Assembly: GCA_900541395.1 (NCBI GenBank)
Contig: UQJT01000072.1
Coordinates: 1 to 6,467, forward strand
Reading direction: 5' to 3'
DNA length: 6,467 nucleotides
From: an uncultured Desulfovibrio sp.
GTDB lineage: Bacteria; Desulfobacterota; Desulfovibrionia; Desulfovibrionales; Desulfovibrionaceae
A model generated the notes under the pieces. It had not been told where the DNA came from. It was given only the letters and a program-made list of their open reading frames with translations, and made no database searches. How positions within the stretch are numbered: the first letter of the stretch is position 1; every line of letters starts with the position of its first letter. The position numbers were made by a program, and so were the translations under genes. Shown here in pieces: positions 1 through 6,412 of the stretch.

Positions 1-939
1 GGCCGGGTGGGTCTGTTCGTGGGCGCCAGCGAAAAGGCCAAGCGCCCCGACCCCGCCTTCTGGGGCGAACTGGCCGCCGGGCTCATGCGCCGGGGCCTTC
101 ATCCCGTCTTTTTGGGCGGCCCGGCCGAACAGGCCCCGGGAGCGCAGGCCGCGCGCCTGGCCCGCATCCCCCATGCCAACCTGTGCGGCCGTTTCAATCT
201 GGCCGGACTGGTCCGCTTTCTGAGCGAACTTGATCTGCTGGTCACGCCCGACACGGGGCCCATGCACGTGGGGGCCTGGGGCGGCACCCTGACCCTCAAC
301 CTGTCGATGGGACCGGTCAACGCCTGGGAAACCGCGCCCTTCCCCCCCGGCCACCTGGTGCTGCGGCCCACGGCCAGTTGCGTGGGCTGCTGGACCTGTG
401 TGCGCGGGCCCGAGCCCCCCTGCCGCGAACGCTTTACCCCCGGCCGCGTGGCCGCCCTTATCCACAGCCTGCTCAAGCCGGGCCACACGCCGCCCACGCC
501 GCCGGGCCTGGGCCTGCTGCGCACCGGCCGTTCGGGGCAGGGTCTGTTCGATCTGGCTCCGGCCTTTCCCCGTCCGGCCTCCGGTCCCGAAACCGAGGCC
601 CGCCCCCGCGACAGCTTGGGCGAATTCTGGCGACAATGGTTCCTCCGCCGTCTGGGCGGCCCGGCCGACACGCTGCCCGAGGCCCTGGCCCGCCTGGATG
701 AGAGCCATCCCCTGGGCGGCGCTTCCCTGCGCGACGCCCTGACTCTCTGGCAGGCCCGCCTGGCCGCGGAACTGCGGCGCGGCGTCCCCGCCGGAGACTG
801 GTGGAGGCAGGCCCCGCCCCTGCTCCGGCCGCTCAGCGGATACCTGCAATTGTCCCTGGAAAACGACGACTACAGCCGCCAGGCCCGCCTGGCCGCGCTG
901 GAGCACACGGAGGCGCTGCGCGCCGCAGTGAAGAATTAG
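1..939 (+). CDS. Glycosyltransferase family 9 (heptosyltransferase-like), 5'-truncated
   Basis: The reading frame is open from the first base, so the gene starts upstream of the window. The in-frame GTG at 7 is probably not the start, because what is visible begins at the second Rossmann domain of a GT9 enzyme and the N-terminal domain is missing. Counting from position 7, residues 2-40 match the family pattern (GASEKAK, then a helix, then VFLGG). Residues 81-88 (PDTGPMHV) are the nucleotide-sugar-binding signature. Residues 125-139 carry four cysteines spaced C-x2-C-x2-C-x7-C, where GT9 enzymes often have a Cys-rich segment. The fold normally ends near residue 155. Here about 150 further residues follow: a Pro-rich linker, then an amphipathic, Trp/Arg/Leu-rich part (FWRQWFLRRL near 207-216) that I do not recognise. 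Known members transfer heptose or related sugars, mostly to LPS core in the cytoplasm. Substrate here is unknown; its place beside hook genes leaves protein glycosylation possible. Confidence 0.85.
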   Translation, partial: GRVGLFVGASEKAKRPDPAFWGELAAGLMRRGLHPVFLGGPAEQAPGAQAARLARIPHANLCGRFNLAGLVRFLSELDLLVTPDTGPMHVGAWGGTLTLNLSMGPVNAWETAPFPPGHLVLRPTASCVGCWTCVRGPEPPCRERFTPGRVAALIHSLLKPGHTPPTPPGLGLLRTGRSGQGLFDLAPAFPRPASGPETEARPRDSLGEFWRQWFLRRLGGPADTLPEALARLDESHPLGGASLRDALTLWQARLAAELRRGVPAGDWWRQAPPLLRPLSGYLQLSLENDDYSRQARLAALEHTEALRAAVKN

Positions 940-950
940 CCCGCTTTTAC

Positions 951-967
951 TTGGCACGGACTTTGTA
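951..967 (+). promoter_or_regulatory. Sigma-54 (RpoN) promoter for fliK-flgD-flgE
   Basis: TTGGCACGGACTTTGTA matches the sigma-54 consensus TTGGCACG-N4-TTGCW at every defined base except the -12 C, which is T. The -24 GG (953-954) and the -12 pair GT (965-966) are exactly 10 bp apart, as required. Transcription would start near 978, giving a leader of about 15 nt that still includes the AAGGAG at 981-986. The site begins 12 bp after the glycosyltransferase stop codon. Sigma-54 control of hook-stage genes is established in many flagellated proteobacteria. No bacterial enhancer-binding-protein site could be identified. Confidence 0.82.
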
Positions 968-980
968 TGGTACGACCCGC

Positions 981-986
981 AAGGAG
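981..986 (+). promoter_or_regulatory. Ribosome binding site that sets the fliK start
   Basis: AAGGAG lies 6 nt before the ATG at 993 and just downstream of the predicted transcription start. It favours 993 over the in-frame ATG at 801, which lies inside the glycosyltransferase gene, upstream of the promoter, and has no comparable site. Confidence 0.85.
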
Positions 987-992
987 TCCGCC

Positions 993-2717
993 ATGCAAAT
1001 ACTGCCCGATACCTTTCTGGATAGAGCCGAAGACGCCCTCGGCGCCGCCCGGCTTCCCGTGCCGGGAGACGAGGGGTTCGCCCGCGCATTAAACCAATCT
1101 GTTCAGGATATTCGGAACAACCAGGCCGATCCGTCCGCCGCCCGAGACGACGATGCGGCGGACGACGACGCGACCGTGGAGCAGGCGTTGCTTGCGGGCT
1201 CGCCTTACAACCCCACCCCGGAACTTCTTTCCCCCTTCGCGCCCCAGGCCGTGCGCCTGACCGCCAAAGAAGCGGACGCGCTGGCCGAAGCCATGCGCGA
1301 CGACGGCGTGTCGGCCAAGGCCCTGGCCGCCTTGCGCGACGCCGGACGCCTGCCGGGCGGGGCCACCGTCGACCAGCTCCTTCTGGCCGCGCGCGAAGCC
1401 CTGGAAGGCAAAGCCTCCGCCCTGAGCCGCGAAGAAGAGGCGCTGCTTCAGTCTTTATCGCACAAGGCGGCGGGAAGCGCGGGCAAGGACGTGAACAATC
1501 TGTTTGCCGAGGGCACGCCGCAAAGCGCGTTGGCCGCGTTGATGGCCGGGCTGGCCGAAAGCCCCGCGTCCACCGTCGTCACCGTCGAGGAAATGGCCGC
1601 GCTGGCCAAGGCTCTGCGTCTGCCCCAGGGGACCGCCCGTTCTCTGCTCGACGCCTTCCGCGGCGAGTCTTCGCTCACTCTGTCCGGCCGGGAATGGAAC
1701 GAGCTTCTGGCCCCGGCCAAAGCCCAGATCGACATGGCCGCCTCGGACATGGACAAGCTGCTGACCAGCCTGGAAAAGCGGCTGACTCCCATCCTGCGCG
1801 ATGCGGCCAAACGTGAGGAAATGGAACGCCTGGCCGGGATGCGGGAAGACAAGGCCGTGTCCCAGGCCCGCGCGCTCATCAAGGATCGGGCCACCCTGGC
1901 CGCCCCCGGCCGCGAGGACGAAGCCGACCCCGACCGGCAGACCCGCGCCGTCCCGCGCCGCGATAACGCCGAACGTATTTCGGATGCCGCGCGCGCCGAA
2001 CATGCCGCCGCCCGGTCCGACCGCGACACGGGCGAGGCCGACCTGTCCGACGGGCGGGACGAAAACCCGGCCCGTCACGCCGAGGGCCGGAACAGAACCC
2101 GAGCATCCGAACACTCCGGCGAACGTCCCGCCGCGTCCTCCGCCGCCCTGTACGCCACGGTGAGCCGGGGCGTGGACACGGTGCTTCCGCAAACGCCGCA
2201 GCCCGGCCGGTTCGCCGACGGCGCCGGACGCGCCCCCCTGCCCGCTCATGCTCTGGAGCAGATCGAGCAGGCCGTGCTGACGGCGGGCAAAAACGGCGTG
2301 CAGCGCCTGGAAGTGGCCCTTACGCCCGAAAACCTGGGCGGCATGACCGTGGTCCTCACCACCCGTCACGGCGAAGTGAGCGCCCTCATCCAGCCCGAAC
2401 GGGCAGAAACTGCCGCCCTCATCGCCCAACAGGCCGAACATATCAAGGCCCAGCTCGAAAACCAGGGCTTCAAGGTGGAAAAAGTGGACGTGCAGCCCCA
2501 GCTTGCCGATCAACAGGGGCAGAGCTGGCAGGGCGCGGACCAACACAACGCCTCGCGCGATCTGGCCGCCCGCGTTGAAGAAATGGACCGCCTGCGCCGT
2601 CTGGGGCGCTCGGGCTCCGCCTCGCCGACCGAGACTTCCCCGTCTCTGGCACGCGATATGCATTTACAGGGCCGTCAGGCAACACTTGCCGGACACGGAC
2701 TGCATATCATCGCCTGA
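993..2717 (+). CDS. fliK: Flagellar hook-length control protein FliK
   Basis: The 574-residue product has the conserved FliK C-terminal domain (Flg_hook type) at about residues 419-503: LEQIEQAV, then the signature LEVALTPENLGGMTVVL (439-455), then a long helix and GFKVEKVDV. This domain contacts the export-gate protein FlhB to switch secretion from hook to filament subunits. FliK itself is exported and measures hook length. The rest is low-conservation, as usual for FliK. It has an Asp-rich patch (DDDAADDDA near 52-60), a helical module present twice (about 86-145 and 193-252), a likely coiled coil (about 249-300), and a strongly charged Arg/Asp/Glu/Ala linker (about 300-385). The tail after 503 is Gln- then Arg/Ser-rich and probably disordered. 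There is no cysteine, which suits an exported protein. The start follows AAGGAG and a sigma-54 promoter; flgD begins 41 bp downstream. Assignment rests on the C-terminal motif plus flgD/flgE context. Confidence 0.9.
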   Translation: MQILPDTFLDRAEDALGAARLPVPGDEGFARALNQSVQDIRNNQADPSAARDDDAADDDATVEQALLAGSPYNPTPELLSPFAPQAVRLTAKEADALAEAMRDDGVSAKALAALRDAGRLPGGATVDQLLLAAREALEGKASALSREEEALLQSLSHKAAGSAGKDVNNLFAEGTPQSALAALMAGLAESPASTVVTVEEMAALAKALRLPQGTARSLLDAFRGESSLTLSGREWNELLAPAKAQIDMAASDMDKLLTSLEKRLTPILRDAAKREEMERLAGMREDKAVSQARALIKDRATLAAPGREDEADPDRQTRAVPRRDNAERISDAARAEHAAARSDRDTGEADLSDGRDENPARHAEGRNRTRASEHSGERPAASSAALYATVSRGVDTVLPQTPQPGRFADGAGRAPLPAHALEQIEQAVLTAGKNGVQRLEVALTPENLGGMTVVLTTRHGEVSALIQPERAETAALIAQQAEHIKAQLENQGFKVEKVDVQPQLADQQGQSWQGADQHNASRDLAARVEEMDRLRRLGRSGSASPTETSPSLARDMHLQGRQATLAGHGLHIIA

Positions 2718-2731
2718 GGCGCTTCAGCGCC
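2718..2731 (+). other. Small hairpin after the fliK stop
   Basis: GGCGC (2718-2722) and GCGCC (2727-2731) form a 5-bp stem closed by TTCA, beginning at the base after the fliK stop codon. No T tract follows, so it is unlikely to terminate transcription. It may be chance in GC-rich DNA, or may affect mRNA stability or ribosome release between fliK and flgD. Confidence 0.3.
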
Positions 2732-2758
2732 GGGCGTAAGCGCATCAGCGAGGCCAGC

Positions 2759-3724
2759 ATGAGCACGGTATCCGCACTCGACAACTCCTATTCCAGCGCC
2801 CTGGGCAGCGCCCTTCAGAGCAGCTCCGGCGGCTCGGAAATGGACAAAAATTCCTTTCTGATGCTGCTGGTCACCCAGTTCAAATACCAAGACCCGCTGA
2901 ACCCTATGGAAGACAAGGAGTTTGTGGCTCAGCTCGCCCAGTTCAACGCCCTGGAACAGAGCATGCAGACCAACGAAAACCTGGAAAACCTTCTGGCCGC
3001 CCAGGAAAAGCAGACCACCATCAGCGCCTCCAGCTATCTGGGACGCGAGGTGTCGGCCCGGGGCTACGGGGTCAGCGTGGAAGACGGTCGCGTCTCCAAA
3101 ATCGAGTACGCCTCCTCCGAGGAAATCGCCAAGGGCCAGGCCAACATCATCGACGGCAACAGCAACGTGGTGGCCACCGTGGATCTGGGGCGCCTGGCCG
3201 CGGGCAGCATCGGCGAAGTCAAGTGGGACGGCACCTACAGCAACGGCTCCGTGGCCGCCGACGGCGTGTACACCGTGGCCATCGTGGCCTGGAACGCCAA
3301 CGGCGATCGCATCACCGACATCGACACCTCGGTCACCGGCACGGTGGGCGCCGTCAGCTACTACAACGGCGAGCACTATCTGCGCCTTACCGACGGCCGC
3401 ACCGTGCTGCTGTCCAACGTGCGCGAGATTGTGGACCCCAATGCCGCAACCGCGGATTCCGGCACGATTACCGTGACCGAAGGCAAGGCGACCACCCTGG
3501 ATTACAAGGTGCTCGCCGACATGGAAAGCGGCACGGCCACCATCACCAAAGACAAGCAGACCATAGCCACGGTGGATCTGGGCGCCAAAAAGGCGGGCAA
3601 GTACACCTTCTCGTGGGACGCCAAGGACGCCGAAGGGCTCGACGTGGCCGACGGCGACTACACGGTGACTTTGTCCGGCAAGGACGCCAAGGGCAACAAG
3701 GTACAGATCAGCGTTTCGGACTAA
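2759..3724 (+). CDS. flgD: Flagellar hook capping/scaffolding protein FlgD, with an extra C-terminal Ig-like domain
   Basis: FlgD forms the temporary cap at the tip of the growing hook and is needed for FlgE assembly outside the cell. The 321-residue product has the N-terminal FlgD domain at about 25-85, including MDKNSFLMLLVTQFKYQDPLNPM (28-50) and the FVAQLAQFNALEQS segment, which are the family hallmarks. Next come the first half of the Tudor-like domain (YLGREVSARGYGV, 93-105), an inserted Ig-like domain (about 127-183) and the second half of the Tudor-like domain (about 190-226, ending VLLSNVREIVDP), where a usual FlgD of about 220-240 residues stops. Some 95 more residues follow, and they resemble the Ig-like insert (TIATVDLG...DGDYTVTL). 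No cysteines are present. The start at 2759 has a modest GAGG site 5 nt upstream and leaves a normal N-terminal tail. flgE follows after 96 bp. Confidence 0.95.
   Translation: MSTVSALDNSYSSALGSALQSSSGGSEMDKNSFLMLLVTQFKYQDPLNPMEDKEFVAQLAQFNALEQSMQTNENLENLLAAQEKQTTISASSYLGREVSARGYGVSVEDGRVSKIEYASSEEIAKGQANIIDGNSNVVATVDLGRLAAGSIGEVKWDGTYSNGSVAADGVYTVAIVAWNANGDRITDIDTSVTGTVGAVSYYNGEHYLRLTDGRTVLLSNVREIVDPNAATADSGTITVTEGKATTLDYKVLADMESGTATITKDKQTIATVDLGAKKAGKYTFSWDAKDAEGLDVADGDYTVTLSGKDAKGNKVQISVSD
3173..3582 (+). repeat. Duplicated segment marking two Ig-like domains in flgD
   Basis: Bases 3173-3189 and 3566-3582 agree at 16 of 17 positions and code for ATVDLG in both Ig-like domains of FlgD. The coordinates span from the first copy to the second. 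Around these points the protein pattern also repeats: VATVDLGRLAAG, then W-D, then DGVYTVAI, compared with IATVDLGAKKAG, then W-D, then DGDYTVTL. This supports internal domain duplication. Confidence 0.6.
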
Positions 3725-3744
3725 TCCGGAACCGGCTGCCTATT

Positions 3745-3787
3745 TTTCCGGCCTCGCGCCGGAAACCGGCCGCCTGAGGGGGCGGCC
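3745..3787 (+). promoter_or_regulatory. Two tandem hairpins between flgD and flgE
   Basis: TTTCCGGC (3745-3752) pairs perfectly with GCCGGAAA (3758-3765) around a 5-nt loop. Directly after it, GGCCGCC (3768-3774) pairs perfectly with GGCGGCC (3781-3787) around a 6-nt loop. Neither is followed by a T tract on the plus strand, and no T tract follows the first hairpin on the minus strand, so classic termination is unlikely. No sigma-54 or other clear promoter was seen in the gap 3725-3820. Likely roles are mRNA processing or protection of the 5' end of a separate flgE message, or partial attenuation, adjusting hook-protein dosage relative to FliK and FlgD. Confidence 0.5.
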
Positions 3788-3820
3788 CGCATTCACAAAG
3801 ACAGGACAGGGAGCATAGTC

Positions 3821-6316
3821 ATGAGTCTTACCGCAAGCATGTGGACCGGCGTTTCGGGCCTGCTCGCCCACGGCGAAAAGATGAACGTCGTCGGCAACAA
3901 CATCGCCAACGTCAGCACCGTGGGCTTCAAGGGCCAGCGCATGGACTTCGCCGATTTCGTGTACCAAAATTCGTTCAGCAGCGCCGGAGTCACCCAGATC
4001 GGGCGCGGCGTGAAGATCGGCGCGGTCATGGGCAACTTTTCCACCGGTCCCATGGAAACCACCACCGAGGCCACGGACCTGGCCATCAGCGGACGCGGCT
4101 TCTTCAAAGTCAAAAAAACCGGTTCGGACCAGGCTTTCTACACCCGCGCGGGCAACTTCCGGTTCAACTACGAAGGCTACCTCATGGACCCCAACGGCCT
4201 GGCCGTGCAGGGCTGGAAGGTGGACAACCGGGGGGGGGTCACCCAGGCCGCCGGGGGCATGACCTCCACCACCGAGGAAAAAAAGTCCGACATCATCGGC
4301 TCCGGCGTGCCTATGGACGTCAAGCTCGATACCTGGACCGTGGCCCCGCAGCAAACCACCAAAATCACCTTCAAGTCTCAATTGCCCAACAAGGGGTCGG
4401 ACAACGCCCGCGACAGCACCAACCCCTTCGCCGCCCTGTTCCAGATATGGGACGGCACCCAGCCCCCGGCCACGGCCAGCACGCCCCCCATCGCGGAAAG
4501 CAGCTACGGCTACCAGACCACCATGGACGTTTATGACGAGGCGGGCACCAAGCACAAAATCACCATCTACTACGACCGGGTCAGCCCGGACGACTACCAG
4601 AGCGATCCCAGCCGGGATATATGGGAATACATGGTGACCATGGACCCGGCCGAAGATCAGCGCATGTTCGCCGACACCACGACCACGCCCCCCACTCTGC
4701 GCCGCGTCAACGAAACCAAGGCGGGCGGCATTCTGATGAGCGGCACCATGACCTTCAACAGCGGCGGCCAGATTATCAGCCAGTCGGCCTATACCTGGGG
4801 CGGTTCGGACAATCCCACCGACAATCCCGCCGCCTACTCCAACGTGGCCGATCCCTCCGATCCGGGCAAAACCGTGAAGGTCATCAATCTCGACCCGGCC
4901 GACCTCGACAACTGGAAGCCCGCGTCCGTGTCCAGCAACGGCTATCCTTTGGTGGTGGCCAACTTCTCGGGCATTCTCGACGCCCAGACCGCCGGTTCGC
5001 CCAACGGCGAAAAATACAACATCGAAATGGATTTCGGGCTCAAGGCCGGCAATCTGACCACTCCGTGGGAAAACCGGAATTCGCTGGGCTCGCTGTCCGT
5101 GGATTCGTATGCCCGCAACCCCAACTATGTCAGCGGCGGCACCACGGAAGAAGGCCCCGAGTTCATGCGCCTGTACGACGGCTATGATCCGTCGGTCACC
5201 GACATCCACGACCCCCGCCACTATCAGTACCTGTTCGACGTGCCCGGCTTCTCCAATCAACCCGATTATCCCCAGCCCGGCGACGCCAACTACGCCGCCT
5301 TCCAGGCCGCCTTCGACCGCGTGCTGCTTCAGTACAAGGGGGTGACCAGCATTCCCCTCAAGGCCGGGGACCTCGACAACACCGCCGGAGCCATGCAGCC
5401 GCCGGTGAACGTCACCGTGCAACTGGACGCCGACGGCCAGATCGTGGCGGGCCAGACCTTCGCCGACGGCGATACCTTCACCCTGGCGGCCGGAGCCCTG
5501 GGAGCGAACGTGCCGCCCGTGGATATCGACATCAAGCTGAACCCCGACGGCACCCTGCCCGCCGGACAGAAGATCACCTATACCGACGGAGGCACCTCCG
5601 GCACCTTCGATCTCGACGCCGCCATCGCCACGTATGAGGCGGGCGCGGCGGGCACCGGCGCCTTCGACACGAACTTTGTGTCTCCCCACCGCTTCGACCT
5701 GGACGCCTCCATAACTGCGTTCGACCAGGCGGCCGGCGCGGCGAACACTCCAAACTTCGAAACCAAATTCCGCGCGCCTCTGGTGGAAAACGCCCTGGCC
5801 AAAAACGCGGTGGCCGACGCCAGCGTGTACACGGCGGCCACGGCGGCCAACCCCAACAGTCTGGCCAACCTCAACAAGCCCATCATCTACGATTCAAGCA
5901 TGACCACCAACTACGGCACCACCTTCACCGCCAGCCAGTCGCAGAACGGCTACGGCTACGGCGATTTGTCGAGCTGGAGCGTGGACGCGGACGGCGTGCT
6001 GTACGGCGTGTATTCCAACGGCGTCACCCTGCCCCTGTGGCAGATCACCCTGTACGATTTCAACTGCACCCAGGGCCTGCGCCGCGAGGGCAACAACCTG
6101 TTCAGCCAGACCCGCGACTCGGGCGAACCCAAGTCGGGCCCGGCGGGCGTGGCCGGTCTGGGCACCATCAACGGCAATACCCTGGAGCAGTCCAACGTGG
6201 ACATGTCCACGGAATTCGTCCAGATGATCAGCACCCAGCGCGGCTTCCAGTCCAACAGCAAAATCATCACCACCACGGATACCATGCTGGACACCGTGAT
6301 CAACATGAAGCGATAA
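3821..6316 (+). CDS. flgE: Flagellar hook protein FlgE (long form)
   Basis: FlgE polymerises into the hook, the universal joint between basal body and filament. The 831-residue product is about twice the length of the Salmonella protein (about 400). Residues 1-40 carry the rod/hook N-terminal motif (SGLLAHGEKMNVVGNNIANVSTVGFK). Residues 86-133 hold the conserved DLAISGRGFF...YTRAGNF...YLMDPNGLAVQGW core. The C-terminus (about 780-831, GTINGNTLEQSNVDMSTEFVQMISTQRGFQSN) is the matching D0 helix that packs against the N-terminus, and NNLFSQTRDSG (758-768) precedes it. The extra length lies in the middle (about 140-700), the surface-exposed domains. It includes an internally repeated insert at 527-653. 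Cys749 is the only cysteine. A run of nine G codes for Arg137-Gly138-Gly139. The start has AGGGAG (3808-3813) 7 nt upstream. A sister protein such as FlgF/FlgG is unlikely, given the length and the adjacent flgD. Confidence 0.95.
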   Translation: MSLTASMWTGVSGLLAHGEKMNVVGNNIANVSTVGFKGQRMDFADFVYQNSFSSAGVTQIGRGVKIGAVMGNFSTGPMETTTEATDLAISGRGFFKVKKTGSDQAFYTRAGNFRFNYEGYLMDPNGLAVQGWKVDNRGGVTQAAGGMTSTTEEKKSDIIGSGVPMDVKLDTWTVAPQQTTKITFKSQLPNKGSDNARDSTNPFAALFQIWDGTQPPATASTPPIAESSYGYQTTMDVYDEAGTKHKITIYYDRVSPDDYQSDPSRDIWEYMVTMDPAEDQRMFADTTTTPPTLRRVNETKAGGILMSGTMTFNSGGQIISQSAYTWGGSDNPTDNPAAYSNVADPSDPGKTVKVINLDPADLDNWKPASVSSNGYPLVVANFSGILDAQTAGSPNGEKYNIEMDFGLKAGNLTTPWENRNSLGSLSVDSYARNPNYVSGGTTEEGPEFMRLYDGYDPSVTDIHDPRHYQYLFDVPGFSNQPDYPQPGDANYAAFQAAFDRVLLQYKGVTSIPLKAGDLDNTAGAMQPPVNVTVQLDADGQIVAGQTFADGDTFTLAAGALGANVPPVDIDIKLNPDGTLPAGQKITYTDGGTSGTFDLDAAIATYEAGAAGTGAFDTNFVSPHRFDLDASITAFDQAAGAANTPNFETKFRAPLVENALAKNAVADASVYTAATAANPNSLANLNKPIIYDSSMTTNYGTTFTASQSQNGYGYGDLSSWSVDADGVLYGVYSNGVTLPLWQITLYDFNCTQGLRREGNNLFSQTRDSGEPKSGPAGVAGLGTINGNTLEQSNVDMSTEFVQMISTQRGFQSNSKIITTTDTMLDTVINMKR
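4230..4238 (+). repeat. Run of nine G inside flgE
   Basis: Nine consecutive G residues fall in the codons CGG GGG GGG G(TC), coding Arg137-Gly-Gly-Val140 of FlgE. Most other glycines in this gene use GGC. A one-base slip would shift the frame early in the hook protein and destroy it. Confidence 0.9.
5399..5779 (+). repeat. Diverged internal repeats in the FlgE central insert
   Basis: At the protein level two unit types each appear twice. Unit A is PPVNVTVQLDADG...AGQ.. (527-558) and PPVDIDIKLNPDG...AGQ.. (565-595). Unit B is FDLDAAIATYEAGAAGTGAF (596-615 and on to SP at 622) and FDLDASITAFDQAAGAANTP (625-644, on to AP at 653). The DNA copies have diverged, so the duplication is old or diversified. 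These are probably small beta and helical elements of an outward-facing hook domain. Confidence 0.6.
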
Positions 6317-6341
6317 CGCTTTCCTCCGTTTCCCTGCCCTC

Positions 6342-6367
6342 GACGGGGGCTTCCCTCGGCCCCCGTC
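6342..6367 (+). terminator. Terminator-like hairpin downstream of flgE
   Basis: GACGGGGGC (6342-6350) pairs perfectly with GCCCCCGTC (6359-6367) around an 8-nt loop, starting 26 bp after the flgE stop codon. The following sequence is CTTCC, so the T tract is poor. It probably ends or trims the fliK-flgD-flgE transcript, but with lower certainty than a hairpin with a full T run. Confidence 0.55.
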
Positions 6368-6374
6368 CTTCCGG

Positions 6375-6398
6375 CCGCCGCGTCTCACGATGCGGCGG
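6375..6398 (+). other. Second hairpin after flgE
   Basis: CCGCCGC (6375-6381) pairs with GCGGCGG (6392-6398) around a 10-nt loop. It lies 7 bp past the terminator-like stem and has no T tract. It may assist termination, or be a by-product of high GC content. Confidence 0.3.
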
Positions 6399-6412
6399 GC
6401 GGGCGGGTTTAA

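Noticed and set aside
342..348. Run of seven C in the glycosyltransferase gene as a slippage site
   Set aside because: It is shorter than tracts usually linked to phase variation and is explained by adjacent CCC proline codons in GC-rich DNA.
801..992. In-frame upstream extension of fliK starting at the ATG at 801
   Set aside because: It would overlap the glycosyltransferase gene by 139 bp and begin upstream of the sigma-54 promoter. Its residues are Pro/Ala/Arg-rich out-of-frame translation, and the ATG at 993 has a strong binding site.
1455..2663. A 402-codon open frame on the minus strand opposite fliK
   Set aside because: Same reason: composition is the mirror of the fliK codon bias, no motif is seen, and no ribosome binding site or promoter was identified.
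2675..3376. A 233-codon open frame on the minus strand opposite flgD
   Set aside because: Repetitive Gly/Val/Ala/His/Asp composition without a domain; it is a shadow of the strongly supported flgD frame.
3725..3820. A separate promoter for flgE
   Set aside because: No GG-N10-GC sigma-54 pair with good flanks and no convincing sigma-70 or sigma-28 elements were found in the gap.
3740..5689. A 649-codon open frame on the minus strand opposite flgE
   Set aside because: It is Gly/Val/His-rich with no recognisable domain, and lies fully opposite flgE and its upstream hairpins. Long antisense frames are expected when GC-rich genes use C or G at third positions.
5830..5847. Direct 9-bp tandem repeat CACGGCGGC in flgE
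   Set aside because: Only two copies, in frame, coding Ala/Thr-rich sequence; common by chance at this base composition.
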